DNA of 64,000 nt. Source: Azolla pinnata (lineage: Eukaryota > Streptophyta > Polypodiopsida > Salviniales > Salviniaceae). The notes under the pieces are model-generated. The model was not told the DNA's origin. It did no database searches and was given only the letters and a program-made list of their open reading frames with translations. The stretch lies in the NCBI GenBank assembly GCA_037176905.1, contig JBBBWG010033085.1, positions 50,220 to 114,219 on the forward strand, written 5' to 3'. Of the stretch, positions 1-9,671 are shown piece by piece. Made by a program: the position numbers and the translations under genes. Position 1 is the stretch's first letter, and each line of letters begins with the position of its first letter.

Positions 1-389
1 GTGCTCAAACAAAAATCTGATCCAGCACTGAAATGAATGAAAATTTAGTTCTATTTCTTAGAATGCATCTAGGTTGTAATGCTGTAGGATTACAGGCACA
101 GAAATGTTATTTCGGCTTGAGAGAATAACTCAGAAAGACGTATGAAGGAATTTCCTGGCTTAGATACAGTAAAAGGAACAAACAGCTCCTCAGTTGTAAA
201 ATGCTACTACTTCAAAGCATTTTCAGTATCCTGGATGGAGGTAGCAACCTCGCCTCACTTTCTCACCGAGAACGTAAAGGTTCATAAATCTTAGAGTTTG
301 CATAGTTCAGAGCCTTGCTTAGGCTGGGTGCTATTTTGGGGATTTATTTTTATCCTAATTATTGTAACCAAAATTCATTTTTATTTCAG

Positions 390-707
390 GTACATGTTTG
401 GTTTCGGAATGTCCGAGCAGTAGCTTTGAGGAAAGGTCTGGTAGAAGCATCCAGAGCTAGACGCAGAAGTTTGTCAAAACCCATTGGTACAAAGGAAGAA
501 GAAATAAAGAAGTGTGATGCTGAAGCCAAAGCAAAAGAGCAATGGTGGCTGGCTACGATGGATATGCTAAATGAGGCGACTCTCAAGATTGAAAAGCTTA
601 AGGTTCTCCTGCAGGACACGACAAGGTCCGATAATTGTGGAGCATTGATGTATGTTGCCGTAGCTGAGTTGAAAGAGAGAACTTCTGCAAGTGCATCTAA
701 TCTGTGA
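390..707 (+). CDS. Last exon of an unrecognised gene (partial)
   Basis: A pyrimidine-rich stretch ending in CAG at 387-389 looks like a 3' splice site. The frame is then open from 390 (first residues VHVWFRNVRAVALRKG) to a TGA at 705-707, giving 105 residues. The segment is basic at its start (an RARRRS cluster). Its middle is rich in Lys and Glu with regular Leu/Ile spacing and probably forms a helix or short coiled coil. The first residues faintly recall helix 3 of a homeodomain (VWFxNxR), but the rest of such a domain is absent, so I assign no family. Earlier exons would lie before the window. The bases before 390 keep the frame open back to 315, but the splice signal and the change in composition suggest that part is intron. 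A decayed gene end is also possible. Confidence 0.4.
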   Translation, partial: VHVWFRNVRAVALRKGLVEASRARRRSLSKPIGTKEEEIKKCDAEAKAKEQWWLATMDMLNEATLKIEKLKVLLQDTTRSDNCGALMYVAVAELKERTSASASNL

Positions 708-3335
708 CAAGCCAAAATCAGTCTATAAAGATGGGTTATATAGATATCCTTGTGAAGTAGTTCCAAGGAATGAATCCGAGGGATGGATCATCATTTGGTA
801 TGTATATGACACACTTCAAGAGGAGTTGTTTATCTGCTGATGGATTGGGTTCTAAAACACGGAGTTTATTGTTGTTGACAGATGTTTGTGGCTATAGCTT
901 ATTTCATTCGATGCGGAGTCATAACGTATTGGCTTGGAAGCAGGGGAGCCATTGCTGATCTAAAGTTGTTTTAGCTCACAACCATCTCGCTTCTTATGGT
1001 CTTCAAAACAAAGTGAGCTTTCTGTATACAAATCGAATCTCCATTTTGACAGAGAAGGAAGGAGGGGGGATTTAAGATACATGAATATGTATCTCCAATT
1101 TTACCCATCCACAGATCTGACATATCCATACAAAAATGTTAATTCATTGCCATTTAGCCAATCCCGACAGAAAATGCCACTTCATCATCTACCTTCTGTA
1201 TAGAGTTTTTTTTTTCATTTTTTTTTGCTGTAAGAGTATGCATACATTGTTGAACTCACCACAATCGATGTGTTATGAAAAATTTGGCAAAGAGATGATG
1301 GTTGTACATGTTTGTTTTTTTGGAGGTCAACAGAATGGAGTTTGTGGCAAATCATTTGGAGGTGATTATAAGGTCCTGATTTCGAGATGTGACATCAATA
1401 TGCATGAACACCATTTCTGTTCTTGCTCCATTTACTGAACTCTTTTACCCACTCTCATGGAATACATGATTGGATTTTGTCATTGTACCCAGTTCAAGTT
1501 TATCTTATACTCATGATTACCGCCTTGTGGATTGATCTCATACTTGATAAATGCAATTGGACGATCTGTTTCCTCAACAAAAATTGCAAATGAGTGATGC
1601 TAACATTACTGAATCCTGATAAAATACAGTTAGAGATGGATACTCCAGCTTGTGTTATCAAAGGTGGGCATAGTAGTACCTATTCGAACAAGCTCCTCGG
1701 TTTTCAACACATAATATGAAGGATGTTTCAGCAGCATAATATGCTTGAAAGAATGGGCTTCATCAGCTAATTCCTTGGCCGGATTATCCGAAGCTTTGCA
1801 ATGGGGTTTATCAACACTCGATGGGCATGATGCTAGGTGATACAAGGTGCTGGTGAAGAGTCACAAAACGAAGAGAAATGGGATGGAGCTTAGCAGAGGT
1901 AACATCATTTATATATTCCCTTTAGATCTGTAAGCCTGCAATCTGGAAAACAGGAAAAATAAAAAATTCTTACTGGGGTGATCTTAATAAAGGGCTTTGG
2001 GTTCATGGTTTATGAGGATGAACTTGCCTCTTTAGACTCCAAGAGGATGATGTAGCATGGCAAGTCTGCTCAATCGTCACTATCTCTTGCTGCTCAGGTT
2101 GAAAATGTCACCTCAAAGCCTACGAAAAGACCAATTTAAAAAGACAAGCCTCAGAATGGCTTATCTTTAATTATAATGGAGCCACTAAATTAAGCTGGGA
2201 AAAACGCATGGATCGTGTGTTGCTCATGGTAGTATGAATAAGGCATAGGATCCTCCCTGGATATAAAAACACAGAGACCACAAACAGCATGGACACATTC
2301 TTAGAATGTTGAGAATGAATTATTTACATCCAGAGAATAATTTCATTCGCAAACATTGTGTCTGATCGTGCATGCTAATTAACTAATCCATACTGAAACA
2401 TATGAATACTCTTTTCTTTAGATGTGAAGATTTGCTGCCTGTTGTGCCGATACAAATTTATTCTTCCTTCAGCTGTTGCACAGTTGCATTGCATATAGTC
2501 TTTCCCATTGGATTGCTTTAGAAGCAGCACATACCAGAAATAAAAGAGAGCATCCTGGGATGCATACAACGGATGCATTTGTCAGCACAACTCTTCACAC
2601 TGTTTGATGACACAGATAACTGAAGGGTCACTATGCACTCTCTCTCTCTGTGTCTCTGGAACATATCTTTGTGAAGATGACATTACACAAACGTAAAAAC
2701 ATTCCTTCTTGTCTCTTCCGAAAGGAGGATTCTACCATTAGTTATGTAATAAAGTCCACCACTAGAGCCTACAAATATCCCCTGAACCAGGGCTGAGCAT
2801 CATGATAAACCATGAAAATTCTTATTCCATGATTTGTAAATTTAGCATCACTGTACGTATAAATAATTTGTATCAGTCTCGGATCAAACAACTACAGTTA
2901 ATATCACTGTGCAATTCTGTTGCAGATTTGTTTATTCTTCTATGAAACAAGATCATCTGCTTTTGCATTTGACCTCAGATTTGATCTTATGGAGCATGAC
3001 AGCAGCTCTAGCTTCTGATGATTGCTACACACGCACACATCCCTTTATGCAATCGTGTTTTTTGCATATCTCCTGGTGGGTTGCTTGTGCAGTGCATTTG
3101 TGTGACGAACTTCCTGCTGATGTTAAGCTAAAGGTGAAAGACTGGTGACGATCACTGAAAAATCAGGTGCTAAACAGTGACCTGTCACCATCAACCTTCT
3201 TGATGCACATTGACGAATATGGATCAGAATCCAATACACACTGAAAGAAAAAAAAGGTGATAAGAAAAGTACAAAAGAAAAAGGGGCTAGTATCGATCAT
3301 ACATATACAAGTGAAGCATGAATTTCTCAAGATAG
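708..3335. other. Intergenic, no gene recognised
   Basis: AT-rich sequence with only short, unconvincing reading frames on both strands and a few homopolymer T runs (about 1,205-1,230). Its left part may hold the 3'UTR of the gene ending at 707. I see no conserved protein, RNA gene or repeat array here. Confidence 0.5.
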
Positions 3336-3604
3336 AAATCGGAAGCAATTTCAGGGGGGAAGATTTTTCCCATTGGCAAAGGCCCGAGTTTCTGAGGCCC
3401 TTTACCAAGATGAAGAATAGAAATTTATCATTTTTCTGAAACATGCATGATCATATGCTTGTTGATCTAGCTTCGAAGCAATTCAGGGGGCAAGATTTTT
3501 CCCATTGGCAACGGCCTGAGTTTCTGAGGCCCTTTGCCAATATTGACATATAGAAAATGATCTTTTTCGTTGAAACATGCACGATCATATGCTTGTTAAT
3601 CTAG
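3336..3604. repeat. Tandem duplication, about 132 bp, two copies each with a hairpin
   Basis: Two adjacent copies (about 3,336-3,468 and 3,469-3,604) share a GGGGG(G/C)AAGATTTTTCCC block, a hairpin, and the run CATGATCATATGCTTGTT. The hairpins lie at 3,373-3,408 and 3,505-3,540. Their arms are TTGGCAA(A/C)GGCC and GGCCCTTT(A/G)CCAA, around a loop of about 11 bases. Each copy has a different single mismatch in the stem. No reading frame explains the conservation. Confidence 0.75.
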
Positions 3605-4527
3605 CCCCGAGATCAATTTTCATACCCATGGTTGTTAGTAGTACTCCCCTTCTGCTTCAGCCCTCTTTCTTTCTCTAGACCGTACTTAGAAATGCAGGTC
3701 AGCCTTAACTCCATTGGTACTCCTGCATTTCCACGAGCTTTGTGGTGATTGCTATATATGCCTACATGGAAATTTACATCTCAATTTGCCTACAGCCTAG
3801 GTGATGAGGATGTTAGGCAAATTTCTCGGAAGCTAATTTGATTGAGGATGGATTTGGTTGTTGTTTCATCAACTGCTAGCAGGCTAGCCAGGTTTTTTCT
3901 GCTTTTTCAAAGGAAATGCTTCCACTAGTAATAGTGCGTGGGCCGATTTCCCGTAATCAAACATCATGTGTACATGTGCGTACAGATATGTTCTAAAATC
4001 TGAGCAGAAAAATCATGTACGACATGAATCTTCATTCCCGAGCAAGTTCAGCACCTGCTTGCAAAAATTTGCAAGGGGAATGCCGATAAGAAAAGGCCCC
4101 CAAAAGCTAAGCATCGCCACAGAAAACGAAGATCCCCCCTCTCCCGAAAGAAAAAGAAAAGAAAAGAAAAGAAAAGAAAGATTTCCACAACTGAACTCAC
4201 ACCCCGGGAAAGGCAGAAGAAAGAAATTAGAGATCAACGCCCAAAGACATGGAAAACCCTAAATCCGTTAGAAAGAAAGTTGCAGATTTTGAGGCCCAGA
4301 ATTTGTGACAAAAACCCCCAGAAATTTATGGAAAAGCTACAGATCGACGCCCAGTCCTCAAAACCCTAAATTCGTAGAGGGGGAAAAAAAAACAGGGAAG
4401 GAAAAAGAGTGACAGGTTGAGCGCCCGCAAAACCCTAGAAATTCATGAAAGCAATCTACAGATGAACGCCCAAAGACGTGAAACCCCGCCCTAATCTTTC
4501 CTTTCTCTCCATCCTGTATTCTTCCAC
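3605..4527. other. Intergenic with three telo-box-like motifs
   Basis: No gene is recognised. AAACCCTA occurs at about 4,254, 4,361 and 4,430, next to repeated phrases of the type CAGATCGACGCCCA and GATGAACGCCCAAAG. This suggests a short degenerate duplication. The motif (telo-box) is common in promoters of plant translation genes, and clustered copies just left of a CT tract could mark the 5' end of a leftward transcript. I could not find a matching coding region. Confidence 0.35.

Positions 4528-4607
<80 letters not shown>
4528..4607. repeat. (CT)n microsatellite
   Basis: An almost pure CT tract of about 80 bases. It creates spurious Ser-Leu and Arg-Glu reading frames on the two strands. 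Confidence 0.95.
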
Positions 4608-4609
<2 letters not shown>

Positions 4610-4794
4610 AAAAGCGAAGCACAGACGGGAGAAACACACAGAGGAAGCTGCAGGGGACATCACCTTCGCCGAGACGATGGTGAAGGATCGATCTTCTTGG
4701 CGCTGATGCGCGGCTGCAGGGAAACGGAGGGAGCCGAGCTTCTGCCGAATTCCGTCGCCATTGTTTTCTTCGCTGAAGCTCGTGTTGGTCTCTA

Positions 4795-4856
4795 TGGTCA
4801 AGTCAACGGTCAACGGTCAACGGTCATGCATCCAGAGTCAAGGGTCAAGGGTCAAG
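4795..4856. promoter_or_regulatory. Cluster of GTCAA (W-box core) repeats
   Basis: Eight GGTCA/AGTCA units occur in about 60 bases, in a CGGTCAA series followed by an AGGGTCA series. On the minus strand most read TTGAC(C/T), the core bound by WRKY factors. The motif is seen directly; a regulatory role is only inferred, because this is also a simple 6-7 base tandem repeat and no adjacent gene is clear. Confidence 0.3.
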
Positions 4857-5030
4857 AGGGGTTTGATCAGGTCATGTTTGATGGATCTATCCGTCCGAAT
4901 CTATCCGTCCATTCCCAGTCGGTAGATCCGGGCCGTCCGCTTTCGCCAGATCCACATCCGGATTCCGTTTTTTGTAAATCTAGAAGGAAGGAAGCTTCCT
5001 TTGCTGCTGAGGCTGATCTCGAAATATAGG

Positions 5031-5456
5031 TTTAGGGTTTAAAGGTAAGGGTTTTTGTGAGGTTAGGGTTCAAGGTTGGGAATCGGGGGCTTAGGGTTTA
5101 AGGTTTAGGGTTTCGGTGTTAGGGTTTAGGATTTAAGGTTTAGGGTTTCGGTGTTAGGGGTTAGGGTTTAGGGTTTAGGATTAAATTTTAGGGTTTCGGT
5201 GTTAGGGGTTAGGGTTTCGGTGTTAGGGGTTAGGGTTTAGGGTTTAGGATTTAAGGTTTAGGGTTTCAGTGATGAGGTTTAGGGTTTAAGGTTTATGGTT
5301 TTGGTGTTAGGGGTTAGGGTTTAGGTTTAGGGTTTCGGTTTTAGGGTTTAGGGTTTAAGTGTTGAGGTTTAGGGTTTCGGTGTTTGGGGTTAGGGGTTAG
5401 GGTTTAGGGTTTAAGGTTTAGGGTTTCAATGTTAGGGTTTAGGGTTTAGGGTTTAG
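5031..5456 (+). repeat. Degenerate interstitial telomere-like array (TTTAGGG)
   Basis: About 425 bases of TTTAGGG, TTAGGG and TTTAAGG variants, all with the G-rich strand on +. A longer phrase, TTTAGGGTTTCGGTGTTAGG, recurs several times, so the array was re-amplified in blocks rather than being a simple run. It stops abruptly near 5,456. Confidence 0.92.
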
Positions 5457-6609
5457 TCTAATGGGCATAACATTTAAGAAACAAATTGTATCAAGGGTCT
5501 TATAGTGGGAAATTGGTTATCCTATATGGTTGTGACGAACCCCCTATTAGTCACTTAGGATAAGTGTGAATGCACCTAGTGGTCATGGTACCCTAAAAGT
5601 CTTGACCTTACTGAAGTACACTACTTCCTTTCGGACAACATCTCGAGACGTTGTGCAGTGTGAGGCTCTTTGTCATCGGGTAATAATTAATCCCTTAGCT
5701 TCCAGAGGATCTGGCATCTGGAATTCGGCATCTTTCTGAAGTAGGGCTCTCTTTCTGCACCCTTTGCAAAGTTGCCGATTTCGACAGTGCATCTGGCTGG
5801 TTTTTCTCCCCCCCCCCCCTCACATGTGCTTCTTAATCCTTGGGGTCTGGAAGTAGCATCCACAAACTGCAGACTGCAAAAACTTGCAGATACGAACCGA
5901 GTAGCAAAACCACCTCCTGCTTCTGTTAAAGAAGAAGGGGGGGGGGAAAAAAAAGAAAAAGCCTTTCAGTTTTTAGCGAAAGAAGAAGCTCGAAGAGCCT
6001 TAAAAAACAACAAAGTAGAGCAGAAGCCAGAATTTTCGCACCAAGGTCACAGCACGTTCAGAGCGTGACCATTTAAAAAGTCCAGAGGAGAGACATGTGG
6101 ATACGCAGGTCAAAGCACGCTACGAGCATTACCAAGCCGACTTGAATCCAGAGTTCTTGAAAGGCGCAGGCCAATTTCGGAAATCGCTTCCATTTTTAGA
6201 CCTCTCTATCGGCATATGAATGGCCAGAATATCCGGTAATCAGTATCGGGGCATGAAGCAGCAGGCGAGGGATCGGATTGGGCCCTAGCTCACGGCTCGC
6301 TCCGGAAGCTCTGGTGCCCGGAAGAAATAATTAGCAGTTGGATTCTTCCGGAGCACCTCGTTATATTGGCGGAGCAGCTGGATGCCCTTCACAATGAGCT
6401 CTATACAGATGTTTCCTCCGGAAACCAACTCAGAAAACCCAGCTCGAAACCCCGACAATCGCCGGGTCTTGTGATCCAAGGTTCTGCTTCGAGACCCTCC
6501 TCATTATCCTCAGCAAGCTCGAATCTTGTTATATATGCGAATCTTGTTATATACGCAGTACAACCTTCGTCCCAGTTCCGAATCATCCGCTGCTCTAGCA
6601 CTCCATGTA
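5457..6609. other. No gene recognised
   Basis: Unique-looking sequence with a C run near 5,810 and a G run near 5,938. A minus-strand frame at 6,285-6,479 (about 64 residues) has a fairly normal composition and might be an exon or relic, but I recognise no family. A CT/purine imbalance marks 5,930-6,010. Confidence 0.4.
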
Positions 6610-7565
6610 CTCGGGCGCTCGATGCATGCATGCACATGAAGATGCATGCAAGCACACATGCACATGCATGCACGCATGCATACATACAAATGTACAAACG
6701 CACACATGCATGCAAACATGTATGCAAACATGCATGCATGCATAGAGTACCTGCACTCTGTGGGCATGCATACACACATCCATGCATGCATGCACACATG
6801 CATACACACCAGGGCGCACATGCATGCATGCATACATTCTTACGCACGCACATGCATACGCACCTACATACATGCACGCACACACACATGCATACACACG
6901 CGCACACATACATACATGCAGATGCGCATGCGCATACACACGCGCACCTACATGCCTGCATGCATACATACATACGTCCATCCACACATACACACAGATA
7001 CGCATGCGCATACATACACACCTACGCACATGCATGCATGCCTGCATGCGTACATACGTACATTCATAGCCATACGTATGATGCGGACGTACGTACACAC
7101 GCACCACATACATACACGTACGCACATCACACATGCATGTGCCATGCGTGCCATGCATGCATGCACATACATAGACACCTGCCCATCTACATGCATACGT
7201 ATGCACGCACACATGCACACATACATACATACATACATACATATGTACGCACACACACACACACATACATACATACATACAGATAGGCATGCATATGCAT
7301 GCGCACACACATGCATGTGCCATGCGTGCCATGCATGCATGCACATACATAGACACCTGCCCACCTACATACGTACGTACGGACGTAAAGTACGTACACA
7401 TACCTATGTACGTACATACGTATACATACATACATACATACACACACGCACACATACATACAGATACACATGCATACGCACGCACGCACACACACATGCA
7501 TGTGCCATGCGTGCACGCACGCATACATCATTGCATGCATCCACATACATAGACACCTGCCCACC
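6610..7565. repeat. ATGCAT/ACAT/ACGT simple-repeat tract with about 180-bp higher-order units
   Basis: The tract is made of alternating purine-pyrimidine words (CATG, CATAC, ACGT, CACA). A block containing GTGCCATGCGTGCC followed by ATAGACACCTGCCCA recurs at about 7,139, 7,317 and 7,502, so units of 178-185 bp were duplicated on top of the microsatellite. All long reading frames here (His/Thr/Met/Cys-rich) are artefacts of the repeat. Confidence 0.92.
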
Positions 7566-8199
7566 CTTTTTTTTTTTCCAAAATAATATCCTTCCATTAG
7601 TTATGTCAATTTACACATTACAGATTATCAGACAAACTGAAGTAAAATTTGGTCAGACTATTTCTCATCACTACTTGGACTTGTCTATGTGATTGGAGGT
7701 GAAAACAACCATGATAGAGGTGTGAAATTCCAAATTGGTGACTCACCTCGAAGCTGTAAAAAGGGCCCATTTTGCCAATGTGCTAAAAATGAGAGTCTTG
7801 CATTCCTATCATTTGGTTTATGGCTGATGAGGTCATCATATTGCCCTTCAAGGTATGTACTGCCATCACCCAGATATTACGAACTGTTTCAACTGGATGC
7901 ACTGTATTATCATCAAACACCTTACTACACCTAGCTGTCCAAATATACCATATGGTAATTACACACATCAACTCCCACACACCATGCATGTTCTTAATCA
8001 CATAAAGGACTTGCAATTGTTCCATTTGAATAGAACTTACCCGCTTTTGTTGTATCTTAAAAACTGTATCTCTTCGATCTGAGTCATATTGAAACGTCAT
8101 CACATCTGAATTCGCCCAGACAACCATACCCCAAGAAATTAATCCCTCTGTACAACTGATCGCCAAAATCCTTAAGACTCTCTGTACAACTGAATCCTT
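7566..8199 (-). mobile_element. 5'-truncated LINE-type retrotransposon insertion
   Basis: A 634-bp non-repetitive segment interrupts the simple-repeat tract. It is flanked on both sides by the 13-mer ACACCTGCCCACC (7,553-7,565 and 8,200-8,212). Read on the minus strand it ends in an A-rich tail (12 T on + at 7,567-7,578), as expected for target-primed reverse transcription. Its minus frame is open from the 5' end to a stop at 7,783 (about 139 residues). It carries a Trp-rich segment WYIWTARCSKVFDD, resembling the region after the zinc-knuckle (zf-RVT) at the C-terminus of plant LINE reverse-transcriptase ORFs. The catalytic reverse transcriptase part is missing. The repeat copies at about 7,168 and 7,346 show the unbroken target sequence. 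The frame is undamaged, suggesting a recent insertion. Family assignment comes from the short Trp-rich motif and is less sure than the insertion itself. Confidence 0.8.
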
Positions 8200-8390
8200 A
8201 CACCTGCCCACCTACATACATACGTAGGGATACGACTGTAGGCACGCACACACATACCTACATCTATGATCACATACATACATACATACACATACACACA
8301 TACATACATACATACATACACACACACATACATACATACATACATACACACATATACGCATGCATACGCAGCGCATGTGCCATGCGTGCA
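8200..8390. repeat. Right part of the interrupted ACAT simple-repeat tract
   Basis: Continues the tract left of the LINE: the second copy of the 13-bp duplication, ACATAC runs, and another GTGCCATGCGTGC block at about 8,377. Confidence 0.88.
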
Positions 8391-8575
8391 TTCATCATGA
8401 CATACATGCCTGCGTTCATCATGACATGCATGCCTGCCTGCGTCCACCATGACATGCATGCCTGCCTGCATCCACCATGACATGCATGCCTGCCTGCATC
8501 CACCATGACATGCATGCATGCATCCACCATGACATGCATGCATGCATTCATCATGACATGCATGCATGCATTCAT
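8391..8575. repeat. Minisatellite, 24-28 bp unit, about 7 copies
   Basis: Units begin (T/C)CA(T/C)CATGACATGCATGC and end in CTGCCTGCAT or ATGCAT. The unit length drops from 28 to 24 bp to the right, by loss of one CTGC word. Confidence 0.92.
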
Positions 8576-8810
8576 CTCACGCGCTCTCGCCTCCCATCTT
8601 TCCTGTGTGTTTTCCGCTGATCGATCCGATCCATGGAGCTTTCAGACATCGCCCTCCGCCGACAAGATTCTTCTGCTTCTTCTGCTTCTTCTGCTTCGTC
8701 TCTTCCGCGTCGCCGATCTGAATCCGCAGCTCGCAGCAGCCAAGAACGAGGGAATTCTCCGTGTGCAGCTTCTTGCCTCGCTCCTTGACTTTCTCCGCTG
8801 GATCAGGGCA

Positions 8811-8816
8811 TATAAA
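8811..8816 (+). promoter_or_regulatory. Candidate TATA box for the 5'-exon array transcript
   Basis: TATAAA lies about 110 bases before the first GTAAGG donor of the cassette array (8,929). A start near 8,840 would give a first exon of about 90 bases, the size of the later cassettes. This rests on position and motif only. Confidence 0.3.
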
Positions 8817-8839
8817 TTCGCACTCCATGGCCACAGCTT

Positions 8840-8966
8840 TGAGGACGCCTACCTTATCCTCTCCATTCCTCAACATCCTTTTCTTTTGCACTGTAAATCG
8901 ATGCATCGCCATATCCGCTGAAGTTCTGGTAAGGTTTCGCAATATCTTGCGTATTATACTGCGTTG

Positions 8967-9004
<38 letters not shown>

Positions 9005-9671
9005 ATTCAGTTTCTGATCTCTAGACTGATACAGGCAGCTGAGGAGCTCACCACATTCCATGCTTCCTTCCTTTCTTTTGTACTGTAAATCGATATATCG
9101 CCATATCCACTGAAGTTCTGGTAAGGTTTCACATCTTGTGTATTTTACTTCTTTGCCTTCTCTCTCTCTCTCTCTCTCAAGAAGTTTCTGAATCTCTAAT
9201 CTGATGCAGGCACCTAAGGAGCTCACCAATTTCGATGCTTCCTTCCTCTCTTTTCTACTGTAAATTGATATATCGCCATATCCGCTGAAGTTCTGGTAAG
9301 GTTTCGCATCTTGCGTATTATACTGCTTTGCCTTCTCTCTCTCTCTCTCTCTCTCAAGAAGTTTCTGATTCATCTCTATTCTGATACAGGCAGCTGAAGA
9401 GCTCACCAAAATTCCATGCTTCCTTCCTCTCTTTTCTACTGTAAATCGATAAATCGCACATATCCGCTGAAGTTCTGGTAAGGTTCCACATCTTGCGTAT
9501 TTTACTGCTTTGCCTTCTCTCTCTCTCTCTTTCTCTCTCTCTCAAGAAGTTTCAGAATCTCTAGTCTGATACAGGCACCTAAGCAGCTCACCAATTTCCA
9601 TGCTTCCTTCTTTTCTTCCGTACTGTAAATCGATATATCGCCATATCCACTGAAGATCTGGTAAGGTTTCA
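8840..9671 (+). repeat. Tandem array of exon-like cassettes (5 copies, 175-193 bp period)
   Basis: Five copies of a unit, each with a core around CTGTAAATCGATATATCGCC and ending CTG|GTAAGG. Donors are at 8,929, 9,121, 9,296, 9,478 and 9,661. Copies 2-5 also carry an upstream acceptor (CTGAT(A/G)CAG|GCA(G/C)CT) preceded by a pure CT tract and a branch-point-like CTGAT. The implied internal exons are 9,035-9,120, 9,210-9,295, 9,390-9,477 and 9,575-9,660 (86, 86, 88, 86 bp). The exon-like part is the most conserved portion, but all long frames are closed, so these would be untranslated exons. Each internal cassette carries an ATGCTTCCTTC start followed by about 17 codons and usually a stop. The next plausible acceptor is at 9,771. 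The likely host gene is the GRAS gene 1.7 kb downstream, on the same strand. Confidence 0.75.

Noticed and set aside
4358-5029. Frames with Ser-Leu or Arg-Glu runs around the CT tract
   Set aside because: The repeat itself keeps the frame open; flanking residues match nothing and no splice sites bound them convincingly.
6285-6479. Minus-strand 64-residue frame with normal composition
   Set aside because: Might be an exon relic, but I could not recognise a family or connect it by splice sites to other coding sequence.
6366-7692. Several long His/Thr/Met- and Cys/Val/Met-rich reading frames on both strands
   Set aside because: They are translations of the ACAT/ATGCAT microsatellite, which lacks stop codons in most frames; no family, splice signal or codon bias.
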